The notes under the pieces are model-generated. The model saw only the letters and a program-made list of their open reading frames with translations. It had not been told where the DNA came from and ran no database searches. 64,000 nucleotides of DNA from Dicyema japonicum (taxonomy: Eukaryota; Dicyemida; Rhombozoa; Dicyemidae). The position numbers were made by a program, and so were the translations under genes. This document shows, piece after piece, positions 36,790-51,009 of the stretch (position 1 is the stretch's first letter; each line of letters opens with the position of its first letter). Location of the stretch: NCBI GenBank assembly GCA_011109175.1, contig RDEW01000026.1, positions 64,922 through 128,921 of the forward strand, in the 5' to 3' direction.

Positions 36790-38035
36790 GACGAACTGAA
36801 AAATGATCGTTCCCTTGGACCAGACAACATCAACCCAGAGTTCCTAAAATATGGACCCCCTGTGCTAATTGATAAAATTAAAACACATCTATGTTTACCG
36901 GATATGAATACCTATAGCTTTGATCTGGACTACTAATACCTATCCAGAAACAAAACAATCTATTTGGCCCAGTGGAAAGCCTACGCCCGACAATCTTGCT
37001 CAATACTCTACGTAAAGTCTTGGCATTGCGACAAAAATCGTGTGGACGATTATCTCGCACCGAGTCATAATGGATTCAGGACTAGGAGATCAACCACGGA
37101 TATAGTATGGAACCACAAGTGACGCTTAAACCAAAGATATAAAATCGAAACTACAATCCTAGATGATAAAAATCCAACACGAAGCTAAGAGTTCGAATTA
37201 GCAAAACTGTCAAGAGAATTCTTGTATAATGTGATTACTCTTAAAGGGGATCCACTCTCTCCTTTGCTATTTTGTCACATACTTGTAAACGACGCTACCT
37301 GAACTTCGATAATTTTATGGTGACATAGAAGAATCAATTTATTTTGAAGACGTCGACTTTATATCAAGAGATAGATCAGCCCTTATTCCCCTACTGGAAG
37401 TAGCTCCCAATGAACTTAATAAATGGTACCTAACCACGAATGTTCGCAAAACGGAACTAGTAGATATCAGAAGGATGAGAGAAGATCGGATGAACAATGA
37501 AGGAAGACCAATAAGCTTGGGCCTTACTTGAAGACAGTAAGGACATTGTTAAAGAAAGACATTCGCTGCAGCTACGCTGAATAAAGTTAAAAAGTACTGG
37601 ATTGAGGGAAGACGATCAAGTACACTATTCAGGGTAAGGTTATACAATGCCCTTGTTAAACCAGTTTTATGATTCATCAACATGGCGATGCACAAGGCTG
37701 AGGATTAGGGGATAGACACCTTTCATCGAAGGCAGTTGAGGAGAATGCTCCGTCTGAATTGGCCGAGGAAATAAACAAGAAAGCTTTATATAATGTTTAC
37801 TCCACTGATCCTTTGAATCTCAAGATCAATGATTTGAGATGGAGACTCTGGACATATACTGAGATTGGAAATGGATACCCAGCTAATATAGCGATGAAGA
37901 GTACTTCCTTGAGACTGGATCACATTTCTGTGGAATCACACTTGATGCTGATCTCAAGTATACCAAAAAAGAAAATTAAATGCGGAGAACATCTGGACGA
38001 CGTGAGAGAAGTTGCACATTACGGAGGAGGTTGAT
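36790..38035 (+). mobile_element. degenerate LINE (family B)
   Basis: Plus-strand blocks: SLGPDNINPEFLKYG (36812-36860), NGFRTRRSTTDIVWNHK (37070-37120), LKGDPLSPLLFCH (37241-37280) and the tail LKINDLRWRLWTYTEI (37818-37865). These parallel SGFRSGRSTSDIVW and SRWRLFGHILR of the copy at 6972-8438. It has many stops and is clearly inactive. Confidence 0.7.
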
Positions 38036-38186
38036 TCGCTTAGTTTGATAGTTTTTAACTCCCCACGTGTGAAACTATAACGATAAGTTTTACTTATGTT
38101 GGTTTAATAATTATAATCCCAGTTTTATCCTTTGCTGGTGTATTTTCCTGATTAAATTATTTAAAATATAGTTGCTAGGCAATCAA

Positions 38187-39011
38187 ATGCTGTCAAACGA
38201 ATATATTTATGATTTACTTCCTAAAAAATTAGCTCCAGTGCCATCGAAAATCAGGTAAGATGTGGTAATTACTTTGATATGTCTCCAAATATTCAAATCA
38301 TATTAAGGCTGAAGAACACACAAACAAATTTGCCCACAAAACAAATGGGACCTGCCAAACTAGACTTGAAACCTGCAGCAGAATATCTAAAGAAGCACGC
38401 CAATGATTTTATATTTCCTGAAAGTACTGGCGACCATGACTCTTAGGAAGAAAGTTTATATATAAGGATATTAAAAAGCCTCCCATACCCAAAGCAAGTG
38501 GTCAACCAAAAACTACACAGAATACACAAAAGGACTATATAAAGGCAAATGTAGCCGACGTGGTGACAGCAGTTCCTAGAAAAGTGAACAAAATTTACGT
38601 GGACACCGTGTATGGACATAAAAACCTGCTCGAACCATCAGGCTTGGAGCCAATGTACGTCAATAAAAAGGTAGAGATGGAATAAATGTGTAGGATTATG
38701 GACAAACTCCTGTTTATTTGAAAAATAGAACGGAGAACAACGAACGACTGAAAAAAGAAAGGAAATTGTCCGCACAAATGAAAGCTGATCAAGAATCTAT
38801 GAAATTGCTTCCAAAAGAAGAACAGGAATCAATTCTGGAAGGACTTAAACAAAATTGGGAAGATACCTATCGTCAGTATTTGGGTCTATCAGTAATAATC
38901 GACACAATCCCTAAGCAAATAAGGAAGGAACGATTGGAAAAGGAGTTAGACGTTCTACAAAGGGATATCGAGCTCTTCTCTAGATTTAAGACACTCTATG
39001 TGGCCGATTAA
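38187..39011 (+). CDS. ENKUR: enkurin
   Basis: Enkurin is a microtubule-associated protein of motile cilia and sperm tails. Three introns (38255-38307, 53 bases; 38424-38446, 23 bases; 38671-38693, 23 bases) leave 241 codons; the human protein is about 256. Diagnostic stretches are MGPAKLDLKPAAEYLKKHA, NKIYVDTVYGHKNLLEPSGL, PMYVNKKDYGQTPVYLK and, in the C-terminal enkurin domain, LLPKEEQESILEGLKQNWE, LSVIIDTIPKQIRKERLEKE and a final LYVAD. The last exon carries most of the domain. The first intron is unusually long for this window, so a further small exon inside it is possible. Dicyemids are ciliated, so a ciliary gene is expected. Confidence 0.95.
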
Positions 39012-39059
39012 CTAACCAAAATAACCCATTAACTTAATAATATTTTACATTTTCATTAT

Positions 39060-41720
39060 TTATTAGAAATTGAACCTCCTAAAAGCAAGGATCTTTCCCA
39101 AATTGGTCATGCCCCTCGGAATATCCGCAGAAGGAGAGAGCCATCCCCTGGACCTGTCTAACACTGATGGATGTCTACGTCGTTTGAATCGTCTTGTGTC
39201 GGAGAGGATTATCCAACTCAGGATCCCAAGGTCGGCACGTCTAACACTGCCTCCTGTCTTTCAATGTTCAGGGCAGTCAATGACAATATTCAAGATGCCT
39301 GGATACACCTTCTCTGCTTTCCACCTCTTGTCCTCGGATCACATCCGACCGAACTGAAAGAAGGGAACCTCAGTTCAATCAACAAGAGAAATGTCTCTAA
39401 AAACGATACTGTTAACCTGGCCACTGCACTGGGAAGTCATTCGATTGCTAATCATCCGCCCTCATCGTCCAGGATCAAAAAAAATAAAAAGGACATTAGC
39501 AAAGAAGTGAGTAAGAAGGGCATGGTCGGGGACATTCGGAGTACCCTGCGTACGCTCTCCAGCAATGACAAGGTTCTTTCACTAACTAAAATAACTCTTG
39601 AGCTCATAACTCAAAAACATCCATTAGCCCCCTCGGATCTACGCGAGACAGAAATTGGGAAGGACATCCCACTTTGGTAACCACCACAGATGATATCTGC
39701 TATCTCATACTTTCCAGGAAGCAGCAGTGCTGGATTGGTCGGCCTACGTCCGAGCCGTATGAAAGACCTAATTTCTTCCACAACCGCAGATATGGGAAAC
39801 TCCCTCATTAATTCAATAAAGACCTATACAGACCGCATTTTTCGGCCTGATATCTACGACTATGCCAGAGGACTCTTTTTACATCTAAATTGATTGCCTT
39901 GTGGTGGGTTAAGACCCATCGCTATAGGCAACGTATTCAGGCGCTTGATGGCGAAGATTGATGCCAGAGCAGCGAGCAAAAACTCTAAGTCCCCAACTGA
40001 GACCTACTCAACTAGGGGTTAAAATTCTTCATGGATGCGAGGCAGTAATACACTTAATCAGGAACTTTGCTACCAGTCCGCCAGACACTACGAATGCTAT
40101 AATAGTTAAACTGGACATCCCCAATGCTTTCAATAGCATTCGCAGAGACAGAATCATAGAAGCTAGCATCTTCAGGATCCCGGAAATCAGCAGGATATGA
40201 AACTTGCATATAGCTCCCCATGTACGCTGATATTCGGGCAACACATCGCAGAATTCAAAACAGGAGTTCAACAAGGTGACATCCTTGGCCCCCTGCTTTT
40301 CGCCTTGGGCATCGACTATCCAGCATCGACGATGTGAACTCCATTGAACCTATGGTACCTGGACGATACGACCGTCGGAGGTAATTGGGAACTTGTGGTG
40401 GCGGAAGTCGAGTCCGTCATCTCTGCACTTTGCGGTTTGGGTTGGGACCGAACCCGTATAAATGTGAAATTATAAACATTCCTTGTGCAGAAAAAGACTT
40501 CCGACGTGCAATGGCTGCAATTTCTATTTATCTCCGCGACGTCTTGGTCACCCAACTGGAAAATACAATTTTTCTTTGCTCTCCTCTATACTGCAATAAT
40601 GTGTCAACTCTCCTGGAGAGAAAAATACATCACTCCAACAACGGAATTTTCACTTTACGACTCCTTTTTCTTCTACGGACAGCCCCATGTTTCACGGACA
40701 TGCACTTTCTGAGAGCCATTGACGGAGAAGCTGAAGAATGCGGTTGAAGAAACACTCAACATTTCTTTTGATAAAACTGGCTGGATCCAATGAATACTAC
40801 CTCTTCGCTACGGAGGAATAGGAATACGCTTACCACTAGAACTCGCACTCCCGGCTTACCTATCCGCGACATATGCTTCCAGTGGTCTCACACCCCAGAT
40901 CATACGGTACAAACAATGGATCTGGCGCTGAACCAGTGTATGCATGATTCGAAAAGTCTGGACGTGACTGGGTGTTGGATCCCTGAAGAACGCTAATAAA
41001 CAACGAGAATGGGACAAGCCTTTATTCCCAAAGATCATAGAAGAGATAAAACCTGTGCTTGATCAGCATCGTCTGGCTTATCTGGCTTCTCCATCAACGA
41101 ACAAAAGTGGAGCCTGGCTCAGAGCTTTACCATGTACCACACTTGGGACACTATTGGATGACGACGCGACGAGGATTGGGGTTTCCGTCCGCTTCGGAAT
41201 GGATGTTTGCACAATCCATCGAGGTAGATGTGGAGAAATGGTCGACGCGAAAGGTCTTCACACTCTTTCCTGTCGGAGAAGTGCTGGAAGGAATCCTAGA
41301 CATGCCGCAATCAACGGAGTTATTGCTTGAGGACTTGAGGCTGCTGGATTTCCTGTCCAATTGGAGCCGCTTGGACTTGCTCAAGCCAACCTAAAACCGG
41401 CGGAACCACTATCTTCCCATGGAAGAGTGGTAAATAGCTTGCCTAGGACGCCACCTATGTCGATAGCCTCTCTCCTTCCAACCATACAACGGCATCAACT
41501 AACCCAGGCTCTGTTTCGGGGAAGGCTGAGACCCTAAAGAAAAAAATACGCATGTCTTGATGGGCAATTCATTTTCGAACCAGTGGCAGTCGAAACGATG
41601 GGAATCATTGGAAGCAGGTCACTGACCCTGCTAAACAGGATCGGATCGCTCAACGAGAAGAGAAGAACGATCGGAGAGAAAGGAGCTGGCTCATTGAGCG
41701 CATTTCCTTGTAAATCGTCA
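39060..41720 (+). mobile_element. LINE (family C) with YLDD reverse transcriptase and C-terminal nuclease-like domain
   Basis: The longest copy of this family here. Ordered blocks: N-terminal region 39171-39680 (SNDKVLSLTKITLELITQKH), GGLRPIAIGNVFRRLMAKID (39904-39963), VKLDIPNAFNSIRRDRIIEA (40107-40166), FKTGVQQGDILGPLLFAL (40257-40310), LWYLDDTTVGGNWELV (40350-40398) with YLDD in place of YADD, RYGGIGIRLPLELALPAYLS, then a Cys/His-rich knuckle and RRSAGRNPRHAAINGVIA (41276-41330), ending in LEPLGLAQANLKP. No APE endonuclease was seen upstream. Frames change at least eight times, so it is dead. Confidence 0.85.
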
Positions 41721-41844
41721 GAGAAAACGTGTTCTCAATTATGAGAGCAGCTAGAAATTGCTAACTGTTACTTTTTGGCTTTAATATATTGTTTTTATTA
41801 AAAAAAGCTATCATAAGAAGAGTCCCTTCCCACAAACAAAGTAT

Positions 41845-42170
41845 ATCTTCAATTTAAATGTGCCGACGATTGAATATGCCTGTTCTGTTTGGAGATTCGC
41901 TTTTCCCTCTTCGAGAGTCAAGCTTATGAAATCTCCCAGACGGAAGATCATGCGGCACATTTCCTTTCAGAGGCGGCGAAGTTGAGAAATGTTGGTTCCC
42001 TACGCATCTGCAATGAGTTATGAACCCATCCAGAGAAAGGGCGGGCCATGCGGAGGAATTCAGTGCACTCCGATAGAATTCCTCTGCAGACATAAAAAGA
42101 ATACACTTCCAGAGTGCAGTCAGATCGCTGGTGGAGCATTCGAGGAGAATTCGAGAGATGTTGGAGGCTG
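41845..42170 (+). mobile_element. LINE C-terminal fragment
   Basis: VPTIEYACSVWRFAFPSSRV (41861-41920) is the post-RT P-x-EYA-x-VW motif of LINEs. The rest is degenerate, up to a SINE copy that begins at about 42179. Confidence 0.5.
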
Positions 42171-42178
42171 AAATCACC

Positions 42179-42263
42179 TATTATTACCCTCAGGATCACT
42201 GGGTCAAAGAGAAAGAAATAAAGGTTCTCAACTAAATAGGTGATCCTAGACCGAAAAGCTGGG
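42179..42263 (-). repeat. SINE copy
   Basis: Reverse orientation copy of the element at 11842-11948. It keeps GGATCACTGGGTC, AAGAAAGAAATAAA and the closing arm GGTGATCC, plus a short TTATTA run at the tail end. The seven-base stem is intact. Confidence 0.8.
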
Positions 42264-43009
42264 ATTTTCTTGGTGGTCTTGGGGCTTTAAAAATAAAATA
42301 TAATAATGCTAAATATTCTTATAGTTTTTATGACCAATGCTTTTAGTCGGGAAGGTCTGCAGGTTTGTGCCAATGATAGATTAGAATGGTAGTTACTGAT
42401 ATTCATTAACCTCAAGAACACCGAGAAAGAAGGTGTCAAACAATTAGGTGATTCCAGCTATTTCCAAATTCTCTTCCGTTCCCGGAAGTACCTCCACGAA
42501 TGCATGCAGAGGAACTCGATCACTTACGTGTTAATATGTTTCCTATCATTAAACATATTATAATGACAGAGGATGGCCATATTCATATGTTGACTTTAAT
42601 AATTTGTTAAATGTCTTGGAAATTCCTTCAAATCATTAGAGAATTCGGACTACCTTTCACTATCCTTCCTGTTTGTCGCCATGTGTTGTGGTTTACAGTA
42701 AGCAGTTAAGGTTTTTTACAGCCGCAATGATCTTGTGGGCAATAGAACAGTGATTTATATCAGAAAATGAAATTATCGCTCATTGAATATGATTAACTCA
42801 TATTGATTGAATTATTAAGAAATTGAGGGAATAACATGATTCCAGAAGATATAAACACTAGTAAATTGTCACACTTTAATCTAATCACTAACTCCAATTG
42901 GATGGATATCTGTGTTAATTAACTATTTGCTGATTACTGATCTTTTTAATTAAATCAGTAACAATTGTGAGATATTATTAAAAACAACCGAGAATAAACC
43001 AAAATTTAA
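42264..43009. other. intergenic spacer with one SINE tail
   Basis: Apart from the SINE copy at 42400-42459, no gene or repeat was recognised. It is AT-rich near the thiolase 3' end. Confidence 0.4.
42400..42459 (-). repeat. diverged SINE copy
   Basis: Reads ACACCGAGAAAGAAGGTGT and AACAATTAGGTGATTCC. Arms GAACACC and GGTGATTC still pair with one bulge. Confidence 0.65.
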
Positions 43010-44341
<1,332 letters not shown>

Positions 44342-44626
44342 TTGATAGGTTGAGTAAAAATTTATTTATTTTTAAATTTGAAAACAAAGTAAAATATTTT
44401 TTTATTAAAAAGACGTAATAATTAATTTAACTAAAATTAATTAAAATAGAAACTTTAATAAAAAATAATTAAAAAAAAAATTTTTTTTAAATGTTTAATT
44501 TTCAAAAAAAAATAATTAATGTTAAATTATAAATTAAATACAATCAAATTTAATGTTCATTTACATACTTTATCGATTTTTAAAATAACTTTTTATTTAG
44601 TCTCTCCTTGTTGTTTTAAAACACAA

Positions 44627-46380
44627 ATGTCTAAAAACGAACAGCTAACACCTTATTTGGTCATAAAATTATATTATTTAAAGACAATGTTGTACCACTT
44701 ACGACGAGTTGATCTGCAGAGTTTATGTAACTTTATTCATTCAAAAATATCCGGGACCAAAGTTGATATGCTAGATAGAATCAAAAACTACATGAGAGAA
44801 CACAACAATCCCTCTCTTATTTTTGAAATTAAGCGTCTCTACAGGTTTCATGTTTCCTCATTCTCAGCAAAGACAAACATGTGGATTCCCCTAAGAACCA
44901 AATAACGACCACTCCTATGGGTTATTTTTAATATTATTTCAGTGATAAAGCCCAAAACTACTAAATTGGAGAATTTACAATTTGAAGAGATCCCTTATTT
45001 CCGGGTAATTCGAACCATCCTCCCTGCTTCTCCCATCAACCAGCCGTATTCTTTCGACTCCTACCAGTTGCTGAGTTTCCTTATCTACTAGGTTCTGTGA
45101 CGGAATAGAAATGGGAAATCTTGTCAGTTGCGGTAGGGTTTTCCATTATTTAAGGATTGGAGTCCCAGAGTCAGGTTTGGTCAAAGACCAGTACCCCACT
45201 CACCTTCAGGTGAAGATCAATCGGAAATTGGTGGACCTGCCTGTAAGTTAACGTACTTAAAGTAGCCGTATTTGCCAATAAAGCGCCAGAATGAGGTTCC
45301 GAAGAGGCCGAGGATCCCAGTGACCATAAACAACTGGATTTACTCGGGACCCCAAATGAAAAACAATATAATATCGTTTGAGAATCAGTCTGTGAACAAA
45401 AATTTTGTAATAACACGTGTCATTGTAGGACGACTTTTACGCTAGCATATCTGTGGTTAAGAAACTAAGTGTGGATGACTTGCTGAGACAGATACAATCC
45501 CGTTCGATGATTCCTACAGAGACAACTCGGAGATCGGGTTTTCTTTTGTAGTTATGTAGTCCGTGAGCGACTGACCTGCGATAATGATATGGATGAACCA
45601 ATGATGACAGAGTTCTACTTATCCCTGTTGTGTCCGGTAGTGTTTGTTGTGATTGGTAGATATCTCAGGCCAGACTTGAGATCCCGGTGAGGTCTTCACG
45701 ATGTCTTCATCTCCAGTGTTTTGACGCTAAGATATTTTTGACAATGAATGAGAAACGGCCAAATTGGCGATGTCCCGTGTGCTCGAGGATGATAAATTTC
45801 AGGGATTTTCAAATTGATGAGTAATACGTGGTGTTTATTGAGATATATGACTCGAATATTGGCAGTGACTATGGATTCCGTGAAATCCGTGTCTTTTGAC
45901 AAGTCAGGAGACTGGCACAACGTGAATGATATCACGGACAACTACCACAGTATAATTTGATTGATTTCAGATATCCCGGACGATTTGAGTGACTTCGAAG
46001 ACCAGAGTAGACAGACTCCTAGGAAACAGAGGGAAGAGCCTGAGGTGATTGTGATTGAGGACTCTGACGAGGAGGTACAGAATAGGGATGACTTGACGTT
46101 GGTGGAGGAGTCTGCGAGGACGGTGGATGACTCTAATCTATATGACCCGTACATGCACTTGACCTCAAAGAGACTGAGGACTGATCCCTTGATGAAGGGA
46201 ACTAATAATTCTTCGTTGTTATTCTCAATGGATAGGACTCATCCTTTAATGTTCCACTCAAATAATGGGATGTTCTACCATCCTAATAATTTTGTTCATT
46301 CCCTTTTCAGAAGTTATCTTAATATGGAGAATACTGATAAAGACTGGAATTTACAAACAGAGGAAGGAAATGATTTTTAA
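44627..46380 (+). CDS. PIAS: PIAS-type SUMO E3 ligase
   Basis: PIAS proteins help UBC9 attach SUMO, mostly to nuclear proteins. With nine introns (23, 22, 25, 41, 37, 22, 23, 22 and 21 bases) the span leaves 505 codons in frame. Domains in order: an N-terminal SAP domain (MLYHLRRVDLQSLCNFIHSK), a PINIT domain (VIKPKTTKLENLQFEEIPYF, YPTHLQVKINRKLVDLP, NEVPKRPRIPVTINN), the SP-RING zinc finger (LLCP, RCLHLQCFDAKIFLTMNEKR, NWRCPVCSRM), and an acidic SUMO-interacting motif PEVIVIEDSDEEV near the start of the last exon. The fifth intron border was chosen because 37 bases keeps the frame while a 21-base alternative does not. The ATG at 44627 was preferred to 44519 because the SAP region follows it closely. 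Confidence 0.93.
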
Positions 46381-46939
46381 AGATTTTTTATTTCTGGCTT
46401 AAATATTTGTGACATTATTAGTTAATTAACTCGATTTTGGTGATATTAAATTCTGAATAGTTAATTACAACGTCCAAATGGCCAAGTCGTGAGAATTTTG
46501 TTTACGCATTTAGAAAATATATTATTTATAACTAATCTACTAATTTAATATTTTTACTGCAGTTTCAATAGTCCTTAAACATACTTTATTCATGGACTTT
46601 CATTTTGAAGTTGTTATGACGTCAATCGTGTTTAAGCCAATAATCAAAGTTAACGTGGAGAATACAAACTCTTTCAGTCATCTTGGTCGACCATTATACT
46701 TACGACAATATCACCACATAGCTATTATGAACCTTAAAAAAACGATTCGAATGATGAACGCACTCTGTCAGCTGGAGGAATTATCGAACTGTCTCAGCAA
46801 GTCACTCACTTAGTTTCTTAACCACAGCTATGAGGGAATGCACTAACAGATCATCTTAGAATTAAACTGTTAAAAATGGCCAACTATCTATTTGAAGCTA
46901 TTCGAACGTTGTTTGAGGTGAGTTGACATTCTTCAGGAT
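46381..46939 (+). other. spacer with hypothetical ORF
   Basis: Contains a 73-codon frame at 46592-46813 (MDFHFEVVMTSIVFKPIIKV, LKKTIRMMNALCQLEELSNC). It has no recognised family and may be an exon of an unfound gene. The remainder is AT-rich. Confidence 0.25.
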
Positions 46940-47009
46940 TTAATTTATTTATTAACCCCAGATACACCGAGAAAGAAGTTAAAGTAAACAACTAATTAAA
47001 TGTATCCAG
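46940..47009 (-). repeat. SINE copy with compensatory stem change
   Basis: Shows TTATTAACCCC, ACACCGAGAAAGAAG and AACAACTAATTAA. Arms are GATACA and TGTATC instead of GATCAC and GTGATC, so both sides of the stem changed together. Confidence 0.75.
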
Positions 47010-47570
47010 TTTCTACTTCTACAGAGTCCATCCGGAATCAACATAAAGGGTAAAAGACGTTCATACTTGCAGTTGTGGGAACCCCTCCACATGAAGAAGA
47101 ATCATGAACACCTGAAAGAAGGTTAATGCAGTTGTGACCTGTATTGACGACTAGTTCAAGAAAAAAGGATTGACCTCGTCCACCGAAAAGACGAATGCCA
47201 TTTCCATTCAAACCTTAGGAAATGCCTCAAATTGTACTGTACACGCAGTGGTTTGAGTAATTTATCATTTTCTATTTAAATAGTCATTCATCCGAAAATT
47301 TTCCATCTTGTCTCCTCACTATTTTATTATTATGACATCACTGAAAGGTTATATTCCTGTCTTCACAATGTCTCTTTAGTTTTACCATTTTCCATGCTGG
47401 AAACTGAAAACTTTAAATGGAGCACATGTTAGCACAAATCAGATCTGCCAAGTTGCTTTTATTTTTTAATGGAACTATGTTGTTCCTTAATCTCTGTATC
47501 TGAAAATGAATTTTCTGTCACTATATTTATATGCAACTTAGCTTCATCAAAAACACATATGAAATAACAT

Positions 47571-47632
47571 ATTTAATCCCCGGGGTACTGAGAAATAGAC
47601 AAAAAATATATTCGAATAGTTAGGTGACCCCT
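47571..47632 (-). repeat. diverged SINE copy
   Basis: Tail TTTAATCCCCGGGGTACTGA, then an A-rich middle and TAGGTGACCCC. Arms GGGGT and ACCCC can pair. Weakest of the clear copies. Confidence 0.5.
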
Positions 47633-47831
47633 GTTTCCGCAATTAACAGCGACAAATCCTCAATTGTACCCACCACTGTTCGGAAGGGCCTTCTTTAGTG
47701 CTTCACGAAAATCGATTGATTTTAATGCAATGTTAACGTTGTCTCATTTGGTTAACTGGTTACATTTCAGAATAAAGATTTAGCACTCTTCACGTCAGTT
47801 TTGGTATTTATATTAACCTTATTGGAATTAC

Positions 47832-48233
47832 ATGGGTTCTGCTTTGAAGGGACTGGATTCCTCAATAAGGCCTCTCTTCAATCAATCATCATTAAGCTCA
47901 ATATACGATAGCAGATCTCAGCCTTTCAAGGCAACTATTCTCTTTACATATTCATCCTCACTGATCGGACCTCTACCGAAAGTAAACTCTATAGTCTATC
48001 TCCTCACCTTTTCTAACATCAAGATTTACGGTAGAACTTTTACAGAACAAAGTCAAGTGTTAGCAAGGTTTTTTTTCATTTCTTATTGGTCTCTGAGATA
48101 TATTGTAATCTTCAAAGTCAGCAACGTAGACAGGAAAATCTGGAATGAGACTTCAATCAGATTCAACAACTGGTTCCAAAGTCTTAAGCCTCACTTATAT
48201 GTTGGAATTAACTGGGATATAGAGTTCAGCTAG
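47832..48233 (+). CDS. hypothetical ORF, 133 codons
   Basis: The frame contains GPLPKVNSIVYLLTFSNIKI and VDRKIWNETSIRFNNWFQSL. No family recognised, and nothing in the context links it to a neighbour. Its length makes chance possible but not certain in AT-rich DNA. Confidence 0.25.
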   Translation: MGSALKGLDSSIRPLFNQSSLSSIYDSRSQPFKATILFTYSSSLIGPLPKVNSIVYLLTFSNIKIYGRTFTEQSQVLARFFFISYWSLRYIVIFKVSNVDRKIWNETSIRFNNWFQSLKPHLYVGINWDIEFS

Positions 48234-48359
48234 AGGGTAATAATTGACTGCAGCAACTATTAAGCAAATGATCGAAAACACCCACAATTATGGTTATATT
48301 ATTTTTTTTAATTTTAGAACCGATTGTCGTCTAGATTGACGAGACAAAAGTTATCCGTA

Positions 48360-50965
48360 TCACCGTCGACAATGGCGAAAGGGACATTGGGTTTTTTTTG
48401 GCGTAGAATACCCATCTTGGCGCTGTTTTCTAATTAAAATACTTCCGCATTTGTGATTGATATTCCATAAAGAAAACTTAGCTATACGCATGGACGCAGC
48501 TGTGGTGGCTCATCGAGCATGGAGTATCAACGACAGGATTGCCATCCTTCAAGTATGCCTCGGAAACAACTGCAATACTACCCTATCGATTATCAACGTA
48601 TACGCACCGACCACAATGAGGGCATCAGCAGAGGAACTTGACAATTTCTACTCGTCCCTATCATCGGCTTACTCATCCCTGTCAAGCTCCTACATGCTCT
48701 TTATAGCGGGAGACTGGAACTCAAAAGTGGAGAAAAAGCGGGACGAATCAAATTGCTCGGGCAGTCACGCTAGGGATCAGAAATCTGTCCGGGGAGGCCC
48801 TTATACATTTCTGCGAGTCATTTGTATGTTCCTTTGTAACACGGCATTCCGACATGAAGCGCGACATGTTACGACGTGGACATGGGATAGGAGAGACTCC
48901 TGTGAAAATTGCGTCAATATATTTAACCTAATCTATGTAAGCAAACATACAGAGGGCTACTCACGGACTCCCGTACGTCAGTGGCACGATAACCTCGAGT
49001 GATCACAGACTACTGGTGGCACGTCTCATTCTAAAGCTACGCGTTGGAATCTCCGGAGATCTGGCAGCTCGTACGCGAATCAGGAACTTGGCTGTGGAGG
49101 CTCTATATGCTTCCGGCGATAGCCGTAAAAATTGGCGAAAAAATATAGAAACTACTGGAAAATGTCTACTCTAATGTGTCACCCGTGCTGCTATGGAAGT
49201 ATATTTCGATCAGAGTCAGGCAGGCTACTGGGATGGTAATGGAAAATCGTCCAAGGAGGTTCAAGAGAACTTTTGACAAAGAAATAGACGAATTGTAAAA
49301 AAACAAAAGAAATTCCGACTCTTAATTGAGTCGTCGAACTCGACAAGCTTCACTGACTCTCTTAAAAGAGAACGTAACAGAATCAAATACAAAATAAAGA
49401 GAAAAGTGAAGGAACTAGCCTGGTATGCACTGGATAATTTAGCAAAAGACGCCGAACGACACAAACATGGTGCAAGAATGTTTGCTGCGATTAAACAATT
49501 ATCCCGCAATACCAGACTGGAAAGAATGGTAGTTTTCGATGATACAGGAAAAGTAATAATCAATCAGCAAATAAAATTGCAACTTTATACAAAAAACGAT
49601 TAAATCTCAATGAACACTTGGAACCGTTCGAAGGAATTCAAAACACCACACATTACGAAGTCGTTTCAGTCATGAGTAAGCTCAAAAATGGCAGAGCCCT
49701 TAGACAGGCTAACTTGAGTGCAGAATTATTGAAATAGGACGTCCAAATGTCACAGTCTATTTGATACGGAGAATGATCCGAATTCAGAAACCTTGAAAGA
49801 GAAATCTAACAGTCTACGCCCGATTACACTAACGAATACGATAAGGAAAATACTCTCCCTTGTTGTGCTGGATCGTATTTCAGGCCTGTAAATGAGTTCC
49901 TGAATTCAAGTCAAGTGGATTCAGACCTGGATGATCAACGGCAGACGTTGTATGGAGCCACAGGTGTGTGCAATGTGCCAGAAACACAAAGAAGAAATCT
50001 CAATCCTTAAAATTGACCTATCCTGTGCTTTCGACACGATCAACGCAAAAAGCTAATGCACGTACTGGAAAGTATTCTAAACGAAGATGCATTACGTATT
50101 ATCAGATTTTTACTCTCCAACACATCCTCATCAGTGCGTGTGGGAAATCAAAACTCGACAAGATTTAAAACTGACACCGGCGCACCACAGGGAGACTCGT
50201 TATCCCCGGTCCTATTCATAATATACCTGGAGGCAGCTCTAAGACCTCTCCGGGAAAAGAATTGTTTCACTAACGTGATGGAAGTAATCTAGACCGAAGA
50301 TATTGACTTCGTCTGCCGGGATAAGGAAACTATACTAAAAGTGATCCCTCAAAGGTTGGAGGACTGGTGTCTGGTAGTAAACCCAGACAAAACCGAAAGA
50401 ACTATCATATCCCGTTGCACTACGAGAAACGAGGAAAAGTGAAGAACATGCAAGAAAGTTGGATCTCTCCTCGGGGACTCGGAGGAAGTTATTCACAGGA
50501 AAGTGCTGGCGATTGCCACTTTCAAAAAATGTGACGATCTAGATTCGGCGAAAATACGTAGGCACTCGCCTTCTAAATTCGGCTGTACAACTCCCTTATC
50601 GAACCAATTCTGTTTACAACGCGGGAACCTGAGACCTAACCACCAAAAAACTGGAGAAGCTCAACTTTTAAGAACTTCAGAAATGGCAGATCTTTGGACA
50701 TATCCTTAGCGCTTCGTAAATGTCACCGGCCAATCAGGCCATGGAATCATACTTATTAAACAAAACAACGTATCGACAAAGAACTCATGTGCATAGGAAG
50801 GAAGCTGAAATCGGAGAGGATCTGAATAATCTGAGGGGGCTGCAAGAAACAGGGGAGGATGAAACGAATTACAGCGCGTATCCTGAGATGCATGGCAAAA
50901 ATGGAACCTCCAATTATTTAACTTTTCTGGTTCCTCGGACATTGCCATTAATAATAAATCTCTAA
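48360..50965 (+). mobile_element. LINE (family B): endonuclease and reverse transcriptase
   Basis: The plus strand starts inside an APE-type endonuclease (48457-49002): VAHRAWSINDRIAILQVCL, IINVYAPTT, IAGDWNSKVEKKR, NTAFRHEARHVTTWTW. Then come a basic linker (49261-49600), RKILSLVVLDRI-like text near 49845, and the palm at 50056-50292 with KTDTGAPQGDSLSPVLFII. The catalytic box is damaged: the position that should be YADD reads TEDIDFVCRD after a stop at 50290. The tail SEMADLWTYP (50700) and beyond is degenerate. Confidence 0.82.
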
Positions 50966-51009
50966 ATTGAAACATAATATATTGATAAAATCCAGAAAGA
51001 TATAAGCAA

